Origin: Propionibacteriaceae bacterium UBA5174
GTDB lineage: Bacteria > Actinomycetota > Actinomycetes > Propionibacteriales > Propionibacteriaceae
Direction: 5' to 3'
DNA length: 20,272 bases
NCBI GenBank assembly: GCA_002413345.1
Contig: DHWU01000009.1
Location: 133,472-153,743 of the forward strand
Below are positions 13,497-19,834 of the stretch, one piece after another. The first letter of the stretch is position 1. Each line of letters starts with the position of its first letter. The translations under genes and the position numbers were made by a program. Under the pieces are notes generated by a model, which saw nothing but the letters and a program-made list of their open reading frames with translations, had not been told where the DNA came from and did not search any database.

Positions 13497-14612
13497 CTAC
13501 AGAACTGGGGTCGCCTCGGCAAATAGTCTCGATGCCGCAGCCGCCACCCATTCATCTGGGGCAGTCAGCGCCACCCGTACGAACTCGGTGCCGCTTCGGC
13601 CGTAGAAGTCGCCAGGAGCAACCAGGATTCCCAGCCCGGCCAGGTGGTCAACACTGGCTCGACAGCTTTCGCCACGGGTACACCACAGATACAGCGAGCC
13701 TTCCGAGTGCACCACCTGATAGCCCGCCGCCTGCAACGCCGGACGCAGCAGTTCGCGGCGACGCAGGTAGCGCTCCCGCTGGGTTTGAACGTGATTCTGA
13801 TCGGCCAAAGCCGCGGCCATCCCCGCCTGCACCGGGGTGGGCAGCATCATTCCCGAGTGCTTGCGCACTTCCAGCAAGGGAGCCACCAACTCTGCGTCCC
13901 CGGCCACGAAACCAGCCCGGTAGCCAGCCATATTGGACCGCTTCGACAAGGAATGCACCGCCAACAACCCGGTCAACGAACCGTCGTTGACGTCTGGGTT
14001 GAGCACCGATACCGGCTCGGCGTCCCAGCCAAATTCGCCGTAACACTCATCCGAGGCCAATACCGCGCCAACTGACCGGGCAGCTTCAACCCAGGCACGC
14101 AGTTCGGCGGCGTCCAGAATTCGGCCGTGCGGATTGGCCGGAGAGTTGATCCAGACCAGCTTCGGGGCCAGTTCCGCCAAAGCGGACGGATCGTCGCTGG
14201 CGACCACAGTGGCACCGCACAACTTGGCACCCACGTCGTAGGTGGGGTAAGCGGTGGTCGGGATCACCACCACATCGCCAGCCCCTAGACCCAGCTGAAA
14301 TGGCAGCAAGGCCACGAGTTCTTTGGTGCCGAGCACCGGCAGCACATTGGCGTGGCCTAAGACGACCGACTGCCAACGCTGACTCAGATAGTCGATGATG
14401 GCCGAGCGAAGCTCAACCGTGCCCCAGGTGGTCGGATAGCCGGGAGCATCCGCATGGGACACCAGCGCGGCTTGCACGACTTCTGGGGTGGGATCAACGG
14501 GCGTCCCCACCGAAAGGTCAACCAGCCCGTCTGGGTGTGCTGCGGCCCGTTTCCGGGCCGCAGCTAATGAGTCCCAAGGAAAGGCGGGCAGACGCCCGGC
14601 CAGTCCGGTCAC
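13497..14612 (-). CDS. dapC: N-succinyldiaminopimelate aminotransferase
   Basis: 371-residue fold-type I PLP aminotransferase that makes N-succinyl-LL-DAP using glutamate. The PLP-site residues are in place: N160 in NSPANPHG, D188 and Y191 in ASDECYGEF, Schiff-base K224 in HSLSKRSNMAGYRAGF, and the C-terminal FVRVAL arginine that binds the alpha-carboxylate. The N-terminus (RLPAFPWDSLAAARKRAAAH then VDLSVGTPVDPTP) is typical of actinobacterial DapC. The start GTG 14612 overlaps the ferredoxin stop by four bases (GTGA), with AAAGG just upstream, so the two are translationally coupled. The fdx-dapC order is the same as Rv1177/Rv1178. The substrate is assigned by this context as well as by similarity. 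Confidence 0.9.
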   Translation of the reverse strand: MTGLAGRLPAFPWDSLAAARKRAAAHPDGLVDLSVGTPVDPTPEVVQAALVSHADAPGYPTTWGTVELRSAIIDYLSQRWQSVVLGHANVLPVLGTKELVALLPFQLGLGAGDVVVIPTTAYPTYDVGAKLCGATVVASDDPSALAELAPKLVWINSPANPHGRILDAAELRAWVEAARSVGAVLASDECYGEFGWDAEPVSVLNPDVNDGSLTGLLAVHSLSKRSNMAGYRAGFVAGDAELVAPLLEVRKHSGMMLPTPVQAGMAAALADQNHVQTQRERYLRRRELLRPALQAAGYQVVHSEGSLYLWCTRGESCRASVDHLAGLGILVAPGDFYGRSGTEFVRVALTAPDEWVAAAASRLFAEATPVL

Positions 14613-14929
14613 TCGCCTTTAGCGGGCAGGGCGACGATGCTGGGGTGGTCGTAGTCCTGAGCACCGAAGGCAGAAGCGCCGCCGGGCGAGCCGAATTCGG
14701 TGAAGAATTGCGCGTTGATGCCAACGTACTCAGCCTGATCGGCAGGAACGTCGTCTTCGTAGAAGATGGCCTCAGTCGGGCACACCGGTTCGCAAGCGCC
14801 ACAGTCGACGCATTCTTCAGGTTGGATGTACAACGTCCGATTGCCTTCGTAGATGCAGTCGACGGGGCACTCCTCAACACATGCCTTGTCCTTGACGTCT
14901 ACGCAAGGCTTGGTGATCACATAAGCCAT
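14609..14929 (-). CDS. fdxA: Seven-iron (3Fe-4S/4Fe-4S) ferredoxin
   Basis: 106 residues, a small soluble electron carrier. The N-terminal half has eight cysteines in the 7Fe pattern: C9, C17, C21 and C25 (KPCVDVKDKACVEECPVDCI), then C40, C43, C46 and C50 (CVDCGACEPVCP). By family, C9/C17/C50 bind the 3Fe cluster, C21/C40/C43/C46 the 4Fe cluster, and C25 is free. The tail FGSPGGASAFGAQDYDHPSI is typical of actinobacterial FdxA/FdxC. ATG 14929 starts at the conserved MAYVITKPC; the frame upstream to 14989 is not family-like. GAGG lies 8 nt upstream. dapC overlaps its stop. Redox partners (ferredoxin reductase, P450 and others) are not in the window. Confidence 0.94.
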   Translation of the reverse strand: MAYVITKPCVDVKDKACVEECPVDCIYEGNRTLYIQPEECVDCGACEPVCPTEAIFYEDDVPADQAEYVGINAQFFTEFGSPGGASAFGAQDYDHPSIVALPAKGE

Positions 14930-14994
14930 AGGGGATTCCTCACTCCGAAATACTGGTCCTGGGGCAACTGTACGAGCTACGAGGGGCAAAGGTA

Positions 14995-15489
14995 GTGGAT
15001 AGACGCTCTCCCGAGATAGGTAACCGAATCAGTATCAGGTATGCCAACACCGACAATGAGTCGACCGAACTAGTCGGCTTTGTGGTGGCTGCCGATGCTG
15101 ATGGCCTACGACTACGAACCCGCGACCATGCCGAGAAGGCCCTTGCGTGGGCCCAGATTCAGGCTTGGCGCACCGTTGGTGTGGCCCGTGGCCGTGACCC
15201 CCTACGTACCCCAGTCACAGAGCTTGATCAGCTGGCCGACATCGCCGGGGTGACTGGTCGAGTATTCGTGGTCAGACTGTCCCAGCTACTGGACGCTCAG
15301 CCGCCGCAGTTGGGCACCGCGACCGGCGTCCGGGTGGATCGGGAGTGGGCCACGGCACCAGCGGAGGTCGATCTGTTTGCCGCAGCCTGGTGGGCAGCGC
15401 GGCTGGATGCCCGCAGTCTTCAGGTGCGCACCAATGATCCGACCCGGATCGCCGAGTTACTCGCTGCCGGTTTCACCGAGGTTCACTAA
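14995..15489 (+). CDS. Rv0428c-type SH3-domain protein, apparently lacking a full GNAT domain
   Basis: 164 residues. The N-terminal ~65 residues (IGNRISIRYANTDNESTELV, GFVVAADADGLRLRTRD, then AWAQIQAWRTVG) resemble the small SH3-like barrel at the start of actinobacterial Rv0428c-type GNAT acetyltransferases, which often diverge from the fdx gene. A full GNAT domain (~150 residues with the acetyl-CoA P-loop R/QxxGxG/A) is not present. The C-terminus does end like a GNAT fold (NDPTRIAELLAAGFTEVH), so this may be a shrunken relative. The start is GTG 14995, taken with GAGG at 10 nt and AAAGG at 2 nt upstream; neither is ideal. It ends before the terminator shared with the helicase gene. Function unknown. 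Confidence 0.6.
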   Translation: MDRRSPEIGNRISIRYANTDNESTELVGFVVAADADGLRLRTRDHAEKALAWAQIQAWRTVGVARGRDPLRTPVTELDQLADIAGVTGRVFVVRLSQLLDAQPPQLGTATGVRVDREWATAPAEVDLFAAAWWAARLDARSLQVRTNDPTRIAELLAAGFTEVH

Positions 15490-15504
15490 GCCCATCCCCG
15501 CTAC

Positions 15505-15549
15505 GAAAAACTGCCCCAGGCTCGTTACCAAGCCCGGGGCAGTTCGCGG
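15505..15549. terminator. Strong hairpin with U-tract between the SH3 gene and helicase gene
   Basis: AACTGCCCC (15509-15517) pairs with GGGGCAGTT (15536-15544), with an inner GGCT (15519-15522) to AGCC (15531-15534) and an 8-nt loop. On the minus strand the stem runs straight into TTTTTC, a proper intrinsic terminator for the helicase gene. It may also stop the plus-strand SH3 gene, though the T-run on that side is only two bases. Confidence 0.8.
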
Positions 15550-15569
15550 TCGCCAAGGGCGAACCGAAG

Positions 15570-17069
15570 TTATGCCGACAGTCGCGCTGCCCGACGTCCG
15601 GTGGGACGGCGGCGGTTGCCTTGTTCAGAAACGCGGGCCGCGCCGACCCCGGTGTTTACCCGAGGAGCGCCCGAATTGGCTGATCCACCACGTCGCCCAG
15701 TGCTGTTGCCGGGGCGTTGGCTGCGATTCCCTGAGCCAGAATGGCTGCGGTTGCTGGCACCAGATTGGCCGCGATTGCCCGAACCAGAACGGCCACTGCC
15801 ATTCGAGGGCTGGCCAGACTCACGCCGAGCGGCTGCCGCCGGAGCGTCAGCGGCTGCGACCAAGACGGCCTGATGCCCGGACAAAGCAACTAGTTTCGGG
15901 TCTCCAGCGTTCATCGGCGTCGGCTGAGCGGTGATCTTGGCTGCCCGTGCCAAAGCCTGGAAGTCCCGGCGCTGTTCAGGCAACACCAAAGTGACCACGT
16001 CACCGTTGTTACCAGCCCGAGCCGTACGTCCGGAACGGTGCAGATAGGCCTTGTGCTCGGCTGGCGGGTCAACGTGGACTACCAACTCAATGTCGTCAAC
16101 GTGGATGCCACGAGCCGCGATGTCGGTGGCCACCATCACGCGCACCTTGCCGTCAGCGAAGGCCTTAAGTCCGCGTTCACGGGCATTCTGGGACAAGTTC
16201 CCGTGCATCTCCACTGCCGGAATGCCGTCAGCGGTGAGTTCGCGAGCCAGCTTGCGGGCCTGGTGTTTGGTGCGGGTGAACAACAACCGACGCGCCGAGC
16301 CGCCAGCCAAGGTGCGCACGATCTGGCGTTTAGCCGAGGCGTCCGACACCAGAAGCACGTGGTGAGTCATTGCGGCCACCGGCGATTCGGCCGAATCGAC
16401 ACTGTGTACCAGCGGCTGATGCAAGAACCGCCGCGACAACTTGTCGATGCCGTTGTCCAAGGTGGCCGAGAACAACATCCGCTGGCCATCGGCCGGGGTA
16501 GCGGCCAAAATCCGAGTGACGCCGGGCAGGAACCCTAGGTCAGCCATGTGGTCGGCTTCATCCAGCACCGTGATCGCCACGGCATTGAGGTGCACATGCC
16601 CTTGCTTGATCAGGTCTTCCAAGCGGCCCGGAGTGGCCACCACGATGTCGGCACCGGCGCGCAGCTGCTGCACCTGACGGCCTTGGGCCACGCCACCGAA
16701 AATGGTCATTACCTTCAGGCCAGCAACTTTGGCCAGCGGATCGAGAGTGGCCACGATCTGGTTAGCCAGTTCCCTAGTCGGAGCCAGGATCAAGCCCCGG
16801 GGACGGCCCGGCTGGGTGCGCGCTGACACGTGCTTTTCTGAGGTAACTAGCCGGGCCAGAGAGGCCACCATCGGTAGGGCGAAGGCCAGAGTCTTCCCGG
16901 AGCCGGTCCGGCCTCGGCCTAATACATCGCGACCAGCCAGGGTGTCAGGCAAGGTCGCGGTCTGGATCGGGAAAGGTGTTTCGATACCACCGCGGGCCAA
17001 AGATTCGGCCAGCACGGCGGGGAGACCCAAGGAGACAAAGCTCACCTGAGCGGAATTGCTTTCAGACAC
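15570..17069 (-). CDS. DEAD-box ATP-dependent RNA helicase with S/G/N/R-rich tail
   Basis: 499 residues from GTG 17069. It unwinds RNA and probably acts in cold adaptation, ribosome assembly or RNA decay. Motifs in order: Q motif GIETPFPIQ (28-36), I GRGRTGSGKT (51-60), Ia PTRELANQ (97-104), GG (125-126), Ib ATPGRLEDL (145-153), II DEAD (170-173), III SAT (201-203), IV LLFTRTKHQ, V VATDIAARGIHV, VI HRSGRTARAG. Motif I has Arg where AQTGSGKT is usual. After about residue 400 comes a low-complexity tail (SGSGNRGQSGASNRSHSGSG and similar), likely an RNA-binding disordered region. The start is uncertain: TTG 17105 would add 12 residues; GTG 17069 is my choice. A -10-like TAGGTT lies at 17138-17133, giving a short leader. 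It diverges from cspA. Confidence 0.9.
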   Translation of the reverse strand: MSESNSAQVSFVSLGLPAVLAESLARGGIETPFPIQTATLPDTLAGRDVLGRGRTGSGKTLAFALPMVASLARLVTSEKHVSARTQPGRPRGLILAPTRELANQIVATLDPLAKVAGLKVMTIFGGVAQGRQVQQLRAGADIVVATPGRLEDLIKQGHVHLNAVAITVLDEADHMADLGFLPGVTRILAATPADGQRMLFSATLDNGIDKLSRRFLHQPLVHSVDSAESPVAAMTHHVLLVSDASAKRQIVRTLAGGSARRLLFTRTKHQARKLARELTADGIPAVEMHGNLSQNARERGLKAFADGKVRVMVATDIAARGIHVDDIELVVHVDPPAEHKAYLHRSGRTARAGNNGDVVTLVLPEQRRDFQALARAAKITAQPTPMNAGDPKLVALSGHQAVLVAAADAPAAAARRESGQPSNGSGRSGSGNRGQSGASNRSHSGSGNRSQRPGNSTGRRGGSANSGAPRVNTGVGAARVSEQGNRRRPTGRRAARLSA

Positions 17070-17132
17070 AAGACTGCTTTCAAAAGTTGGTTCACCACGG
17101 TCCAAGTCCGCTCGCGTCCCAGGCGGTTTGAA

Positions 17133-17138
17133 AACCTA
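17133..17138 (-). promoter_or_regulatory. Putative -10 of the DEAD-box helicase gene
   Basis: Minus strand TAGGTT, inside the self-complementary GGTTTTCAAACC-like sequence (about 17125-17136). Transcription would start near 17126, leaving a leader of about 55 nt to GTG 17069, so unlike its neighbours this gene would not be leaderless. Confidence 0.35.
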
Positions 17139-17903
17139 CCGGCGCGTCGAAATGTGGTGCGATGCAGGGGCTGCGACGTTCGCGCCCTCTTAGCCAGTAT
17201 CGCACAGGCGAGCCAAACCCTCTCATCTGATGGATCCAACAAGTGCGTACTGCTAGGCCTTTTGGGAGTCGGAAGGTGATTGTTCGCCCCCTTTCGACCA
17301 CCGGATTGAAGTGGAAATCAACACCACGATTGGGTGAATAGCCAGTTCACTGAAGGCAGGAAGCGACCACTGAGGCCGACCACTGCTACAGTGATGGCGC
17401 ATCGAAAGATGCCTCATTGTCCATTCTGTAAAGTTCGATCGCCGCAAGGCTTCGACAAGCCGCCACCGTGGTGCAGCCAAGCTCGACTTGGTCAGTACCG
17501 TTCCATCCGCTCCTCCCGAATCGCCTCACAAACGGTTCCACGCTTACGAAACGACTGCTTCATCAACATCGCAACACCTGATAAACACCCCCTGCCGATC
17601 ATCTGGCGACGGGCTTCCTCTGACGTGCACTCGGCCGCTGCGGCTGGAGAGTTCGCCGGCTACATTGCTGTGGTTGGCGGTCACTATCGACTTCACGGAT
17701 CACTCGGCCAGCGGCTGGGTAGCTACCGTCAGCTCCACGAGGCGCAGCACGCCTTGCATCCCACTAACCCAGCCCAGCTTCATCGCTGCGGCACGCGTTT
17801 GCGTCCCCACTTGGGACGCCACACCCAAGATCCCCATGCCGGCGCCGTCGGCGTGGAAAGCAGAACCGCAGTTCGTGGTTCAAGAAAACAAAGGAAAGAC
17901 GAC
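17139..17903. other. About 0.77 kb between the helicase and cspA genes with no recognised gene
   Basis: I find no family match in any frame. Local structure includes two adjacent small hairpins, CACTG-CTA-CAGTG (17381-17393) and GCATC-GAAA-GATGC with a GNRA tetraloop (17399-17412). Two copies of GACCACTG lie 14 nt apart (17365-17372, 17379-17386). Two plus-strand frames are open over 17488-17903: one joins cspA in frame; the other (TTG at 17488) has a visibly G/C-rich third codon position over about 17660-17880. The translations resemble nothing I know. It may hold a long cspA leader, a small RNA or a decayed gene. Confidence 0.5.
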
Positions 17904-18107
17904 ATGGCCACTGGCACTGTCAAATGGTTCAACTCCGAAAAGGGCTTCGGCTTCATTGCGCCCGACGACGGCTCTGCTGATGTATTCGCGCACTTCACCG
18001 CGATCACCGGTAGCGGCTACCGCGAGCTCTCCGAAGGCCAGAAGGTGGAGTTTGACACCGAGCGCGGCCCCAAGGGCCCGCAGGCAACCAATATCCGCGG
18101 ACTCTGA
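17904..18107 (+). CDS. cspA: Cold-shock domain protein (CspA family)
   Basis: 67 residues, a single five-stranded OB-fold cold-shock domain. It starts MATGTVKWFNSEKGFGFI and contains RNP1 (KGFGFI, 13-18) and RNP2 (VFAHF, with Ala in place of the usual Val), then the end GPQATNIRGL. It binds single-stranded RNA/DNA and melts RNA secondary structure. The start ATG 17904 has a clear Shine-Dalgarno (AAGGAAAG, about 8 nt upstream). It diverges from a DEAD-box helicase across about 0.8 kb; both are RNA-structure remodellers of the kind induced together by cold. The frame is open far upstream but nothing there is family-like. A long hairpin follows the stop. Confidence 0.95.
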   Translation: MATGTVKWFNSEKGFGFIAPDDGSADVFAHFTAITGSGYRELSEGQKVEFDTERGPKGPQATNIRGL

Positions 18108-18114
18108 TCCACGG

Positions 18115-18158
18115 CGATCGGACGAGCGGTAGGCGCAAGCCTGCTGCCCGTCCGATCG
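18115..18158 (+). terminator. Long GNRA-capped hairpin after cspA
   Basis: CGATCGGACG (18115-18124) pairs perfectly with CGTCCGATCG (18149-18158). The inner stem, GCGGTAGGC against GCCTGCTGC with two G-T wobbles, is closed by a GCAA tetraloop (18135-18138). It begins 7 nt past the cspA stop. No U-run follows, so it may be a Rho-assisted end or a 3' stabilising structure. Confidence 0.65.
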
Positions 18159-18194
18159 ATCCACCTGCTTCAACACCGATGGATTGGCAGACTT

Positions 18195-18225
18195 TTGCCA
18201 GTGCATTCACAAATGTGGGCAGAAT
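18195..18225 (+). promoter_or_regulatory. Putative promoter of the VIT-family gene (leaderless)
   Basis: TTGCCA (18195-18200), 19-nt spacer, CAGAAT (18220-18225), then 6 nt (GTCGGT) to GTG 18232. The box is non-TAGGNT but keeps the leaderless spacing. Confidence 0.35.
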
Positions 18226-18231
18226 GTCGGT

Positions 18232-18975
18232 GTGGCAAAACACAAGACTTTAGCGGGCGACGACCCGGCAAGTTTTCAGGCTGCTGAGGCAGCGTCCGGC
18301 TCTCACGCAGGACGTCTGAACAGTCTGCGTGCAGCGGTGCTCGGTGCCAACGATGGCATCGTTTCCACCGCTGGCATCGTGATTGGCGTAGCTGGTGCAA
18401 CCTTGGCACCGTTCGCGATCCTGACTGCAGGCGTCGCTGGTCTAACCGCTGGCGCATTATCGATGGCGGTTGGCGAATATGTATCGGTGAGCGCCCAGCG
18501 AGACACCGAACAGGCCCTGCTCGAAAAGGAACGCCGCGAACTCGCCGAGATGCCCGAAGAAGAGCTGACCGAACTGGCCGGGCTATATGAGGGCAAAGGT
18601 CTGGATTCACAACTTGCCATGCAAGTGGCCGAACAACTGCATGCCCATGATGCGCTGGCTGCGCATGCCGAGACTGAACTTGGCATCGATCCTAACCAAC
18701 TGGCTAATCCTTGGATCGCGTCGATCTCCTCGGCTGTGTCATTCACCGTGGGCTCAGTGCTGCCGCTGGCGGCGATCATCCTGTTCCCGATTGAGATCAA
18801 GATCCTGGCCACGGTTGCCGCAGTAGTGCTCGCGTTGATCCTGACCGGCTATCTGAGTGCTCGCGCGGGCGGTACCCCGATCCTGCGGGCCATCTTGCGC
18901 AATGTGACTGGCGGCCTGATCGCAATGGGGATCACCTACTGGATTGGGCGCCTGGTGGGTTATTCACTCGGCTGA
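18232..18975 (+). CDS. VIT1/CCC1-family Fe2+/Mn2+ transporter
   Basis: 247-residue inner-membrane protein. The signature first helix is RAAVLGANDGIVSTAGIVIG, followed by AGVAGLTAGALSMAVGEYVS then VSAQRDTEQALLEKERREL. About five membrane segments are predicted: two near the N-terminus, then about 160-185, 188-210 and 222-245. Between helices 2 and 3 is the Glu-rich cytoplasmic metal-binding region (EKERRELAEMPEEELTELAG, EGKGL...). The family exports Fe2+ or Mn2+ from the cytosol, protecting against metal excess. No fused ferritin-like domain (as in MbfA). The start is GTG 18232 (MAKHKTLAGDDP); the frame upstream to 18184 is not family-like and no Shine-Dalgarno is present. It is convergent with deoC; no metalloregulator gene is adjacent. 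Confidence 0.85.
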   Translation: MAKHKTLAGDDPASFQAAEAASGSHAGRLNSLRAAVLGANDGIVSTAGIVIGVAGATLAPFAILTAGVAGLTAGALSMAVGEYVSVSAQRDTEQALLEKERRELAEMPEEELTELAGLYEGKGLDSQLAMQVAEQLHAHDALAAHAETELGIDPNQLANPWIASISSAVSFTVGSVLPLAAIILFPIEIKILATVAAVVLALILTGYLSARAGGTPILRAILRNVTGGLIAMGITYWIGRLVGYSLG

Positions 18976-18992
18976 GTTGCCCAGCGACCGAC

Positions 18993-19694
18993 TCAAGGCT
19001 TGGCCGCATCAAGGGCCAAGATCTGCTCAGTAGTGGGCGTGATGTCTTGAGCGAGCGCGACAGCGCCAGACGACATACCCAACCGGTTCGCCCCGGCAGC
19101 CACCATGGCTAAGGCCTGTTCAGCGGTACGAATGCCACCGCTGGCTTTGACACCCAGTTCGGCGCCCACAGTACGTCGCATCAAAGCGACTGCGTGCTCG
19201 CTGGCACCGCCAGCAGGATGGAAACCGGTGGAAGTCTTCACGAAATCTGCCCCGGCAGCCATTGCCGCCTGGCAGCAACCGACAATCTGGGCATCGGTCA
19301 GGGCTGCCGACTCGATGATCACTTTGAGCACCTTGGGTGCAGGCACCTCGGCCCGCACGGCCCTGATCTCACTTTGCACCGAATCAAAGCTCTCGGTGAT
19401 TGCCAGACCGAGATCGATCACCATATCGATTTCGTCAGCTCCGTTGGCCACCGCTTCGCGCGCCTCAGCAGCCTTCATTGCCGCGGTGTGTTTGCCGGAA
19501 GGGAAACCGCAGACCACCGCCACTTTGAGCCCAGCTGCCACCAGGGGCAGCATCGAAGGGGAAATACACACCGAATAGGTGCCCAAACGCTGAGCTTGGT
19601 TGACCAACTCGGCGACATCGTCCGGAGTCGCCTCAGGTTTGAGCAGGGTGTGGTCGATCAGACCTGCTAACCGAAGGCGCCAGTCGTCGATCAT
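18993..19694 (-). CDS. deoC: Deoxyribose-phosphate aldolase
   Basis: 233-residue class I aldolase that splits 2-deoxyribose-5-phosphate into glyceraldehyde-3-phosphate and acetaldehyde in deoxynucleoside catabolism. Motifs: LIDHTLLKPEAT (12-23), VCGFPSGKHT (61-70), EIDMVIDLG (88-96), KVIIESAALTD (124-134), FVKTSTGF with Schiff-base K153, and the second catalytic lysine K183 in VKASGGIRT. Length is normal for the short bacterial form. The frame extends to 19886, but only ATG 19694 gives the family start (MIDDWRLRLAGLIDHTLL); GAGAAG just upstream may serve as a weak Shine-Dalgarno. No deoA, deoD or cdd neighbours here, so it stands alone, divergent from the nitroreductase. Confidence 0.93.
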   Translation of the reverse strand: MIDDWRLRLAGLIDHTLLKPEATPDDVAELVNQAQRLGTYSVCISPSMLPLVAAGLKVAVVCGFPSGKHTAAMKAAEAREAVANGADEIDMVIDLGLAITESFDSVQSEIRAVRAEVPAPKVLKVIIESAALTDAQIVGCCQAAMAAGADFVKTSTGFHPAGGASEHAVALMRRTVGAELGVKASGGIRTAEQALAMVAAGANRLGMSSGAVALAQDITPTTEQILALDAAKP

Positions 19695-19834
19695 GTTCTT
19701 CTCGCTTTCGCCTGAGTACCTTGGTGAGGCTAACTGCCCAACGGCCGCGACACCAACCAATGGGGACTGCCAAAGTCGCAGCCCACCCGCGGCGTAAGGT
19801 GACTTTCGCTGCCACACTGCGAAGGAGCCCTGGA

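Noticed and set aside
15570..15873. Repeats at the helicase 3' end considered as a CRISPR or mobile-element repeat
   Set aside because: Units are short, imperfect and in frame, and they encode the low-complexity protein tail; there are no spacers.
17334..18107. A 257-codon frame that would give cspA a long N-terminal extension
   Set aside because: The extension matches nothing known, cspA has its own strong Shine-Dalgarno at the normal start, and a second plus-strand frame is open over 17488-17903, so openness alone is weak evidence.
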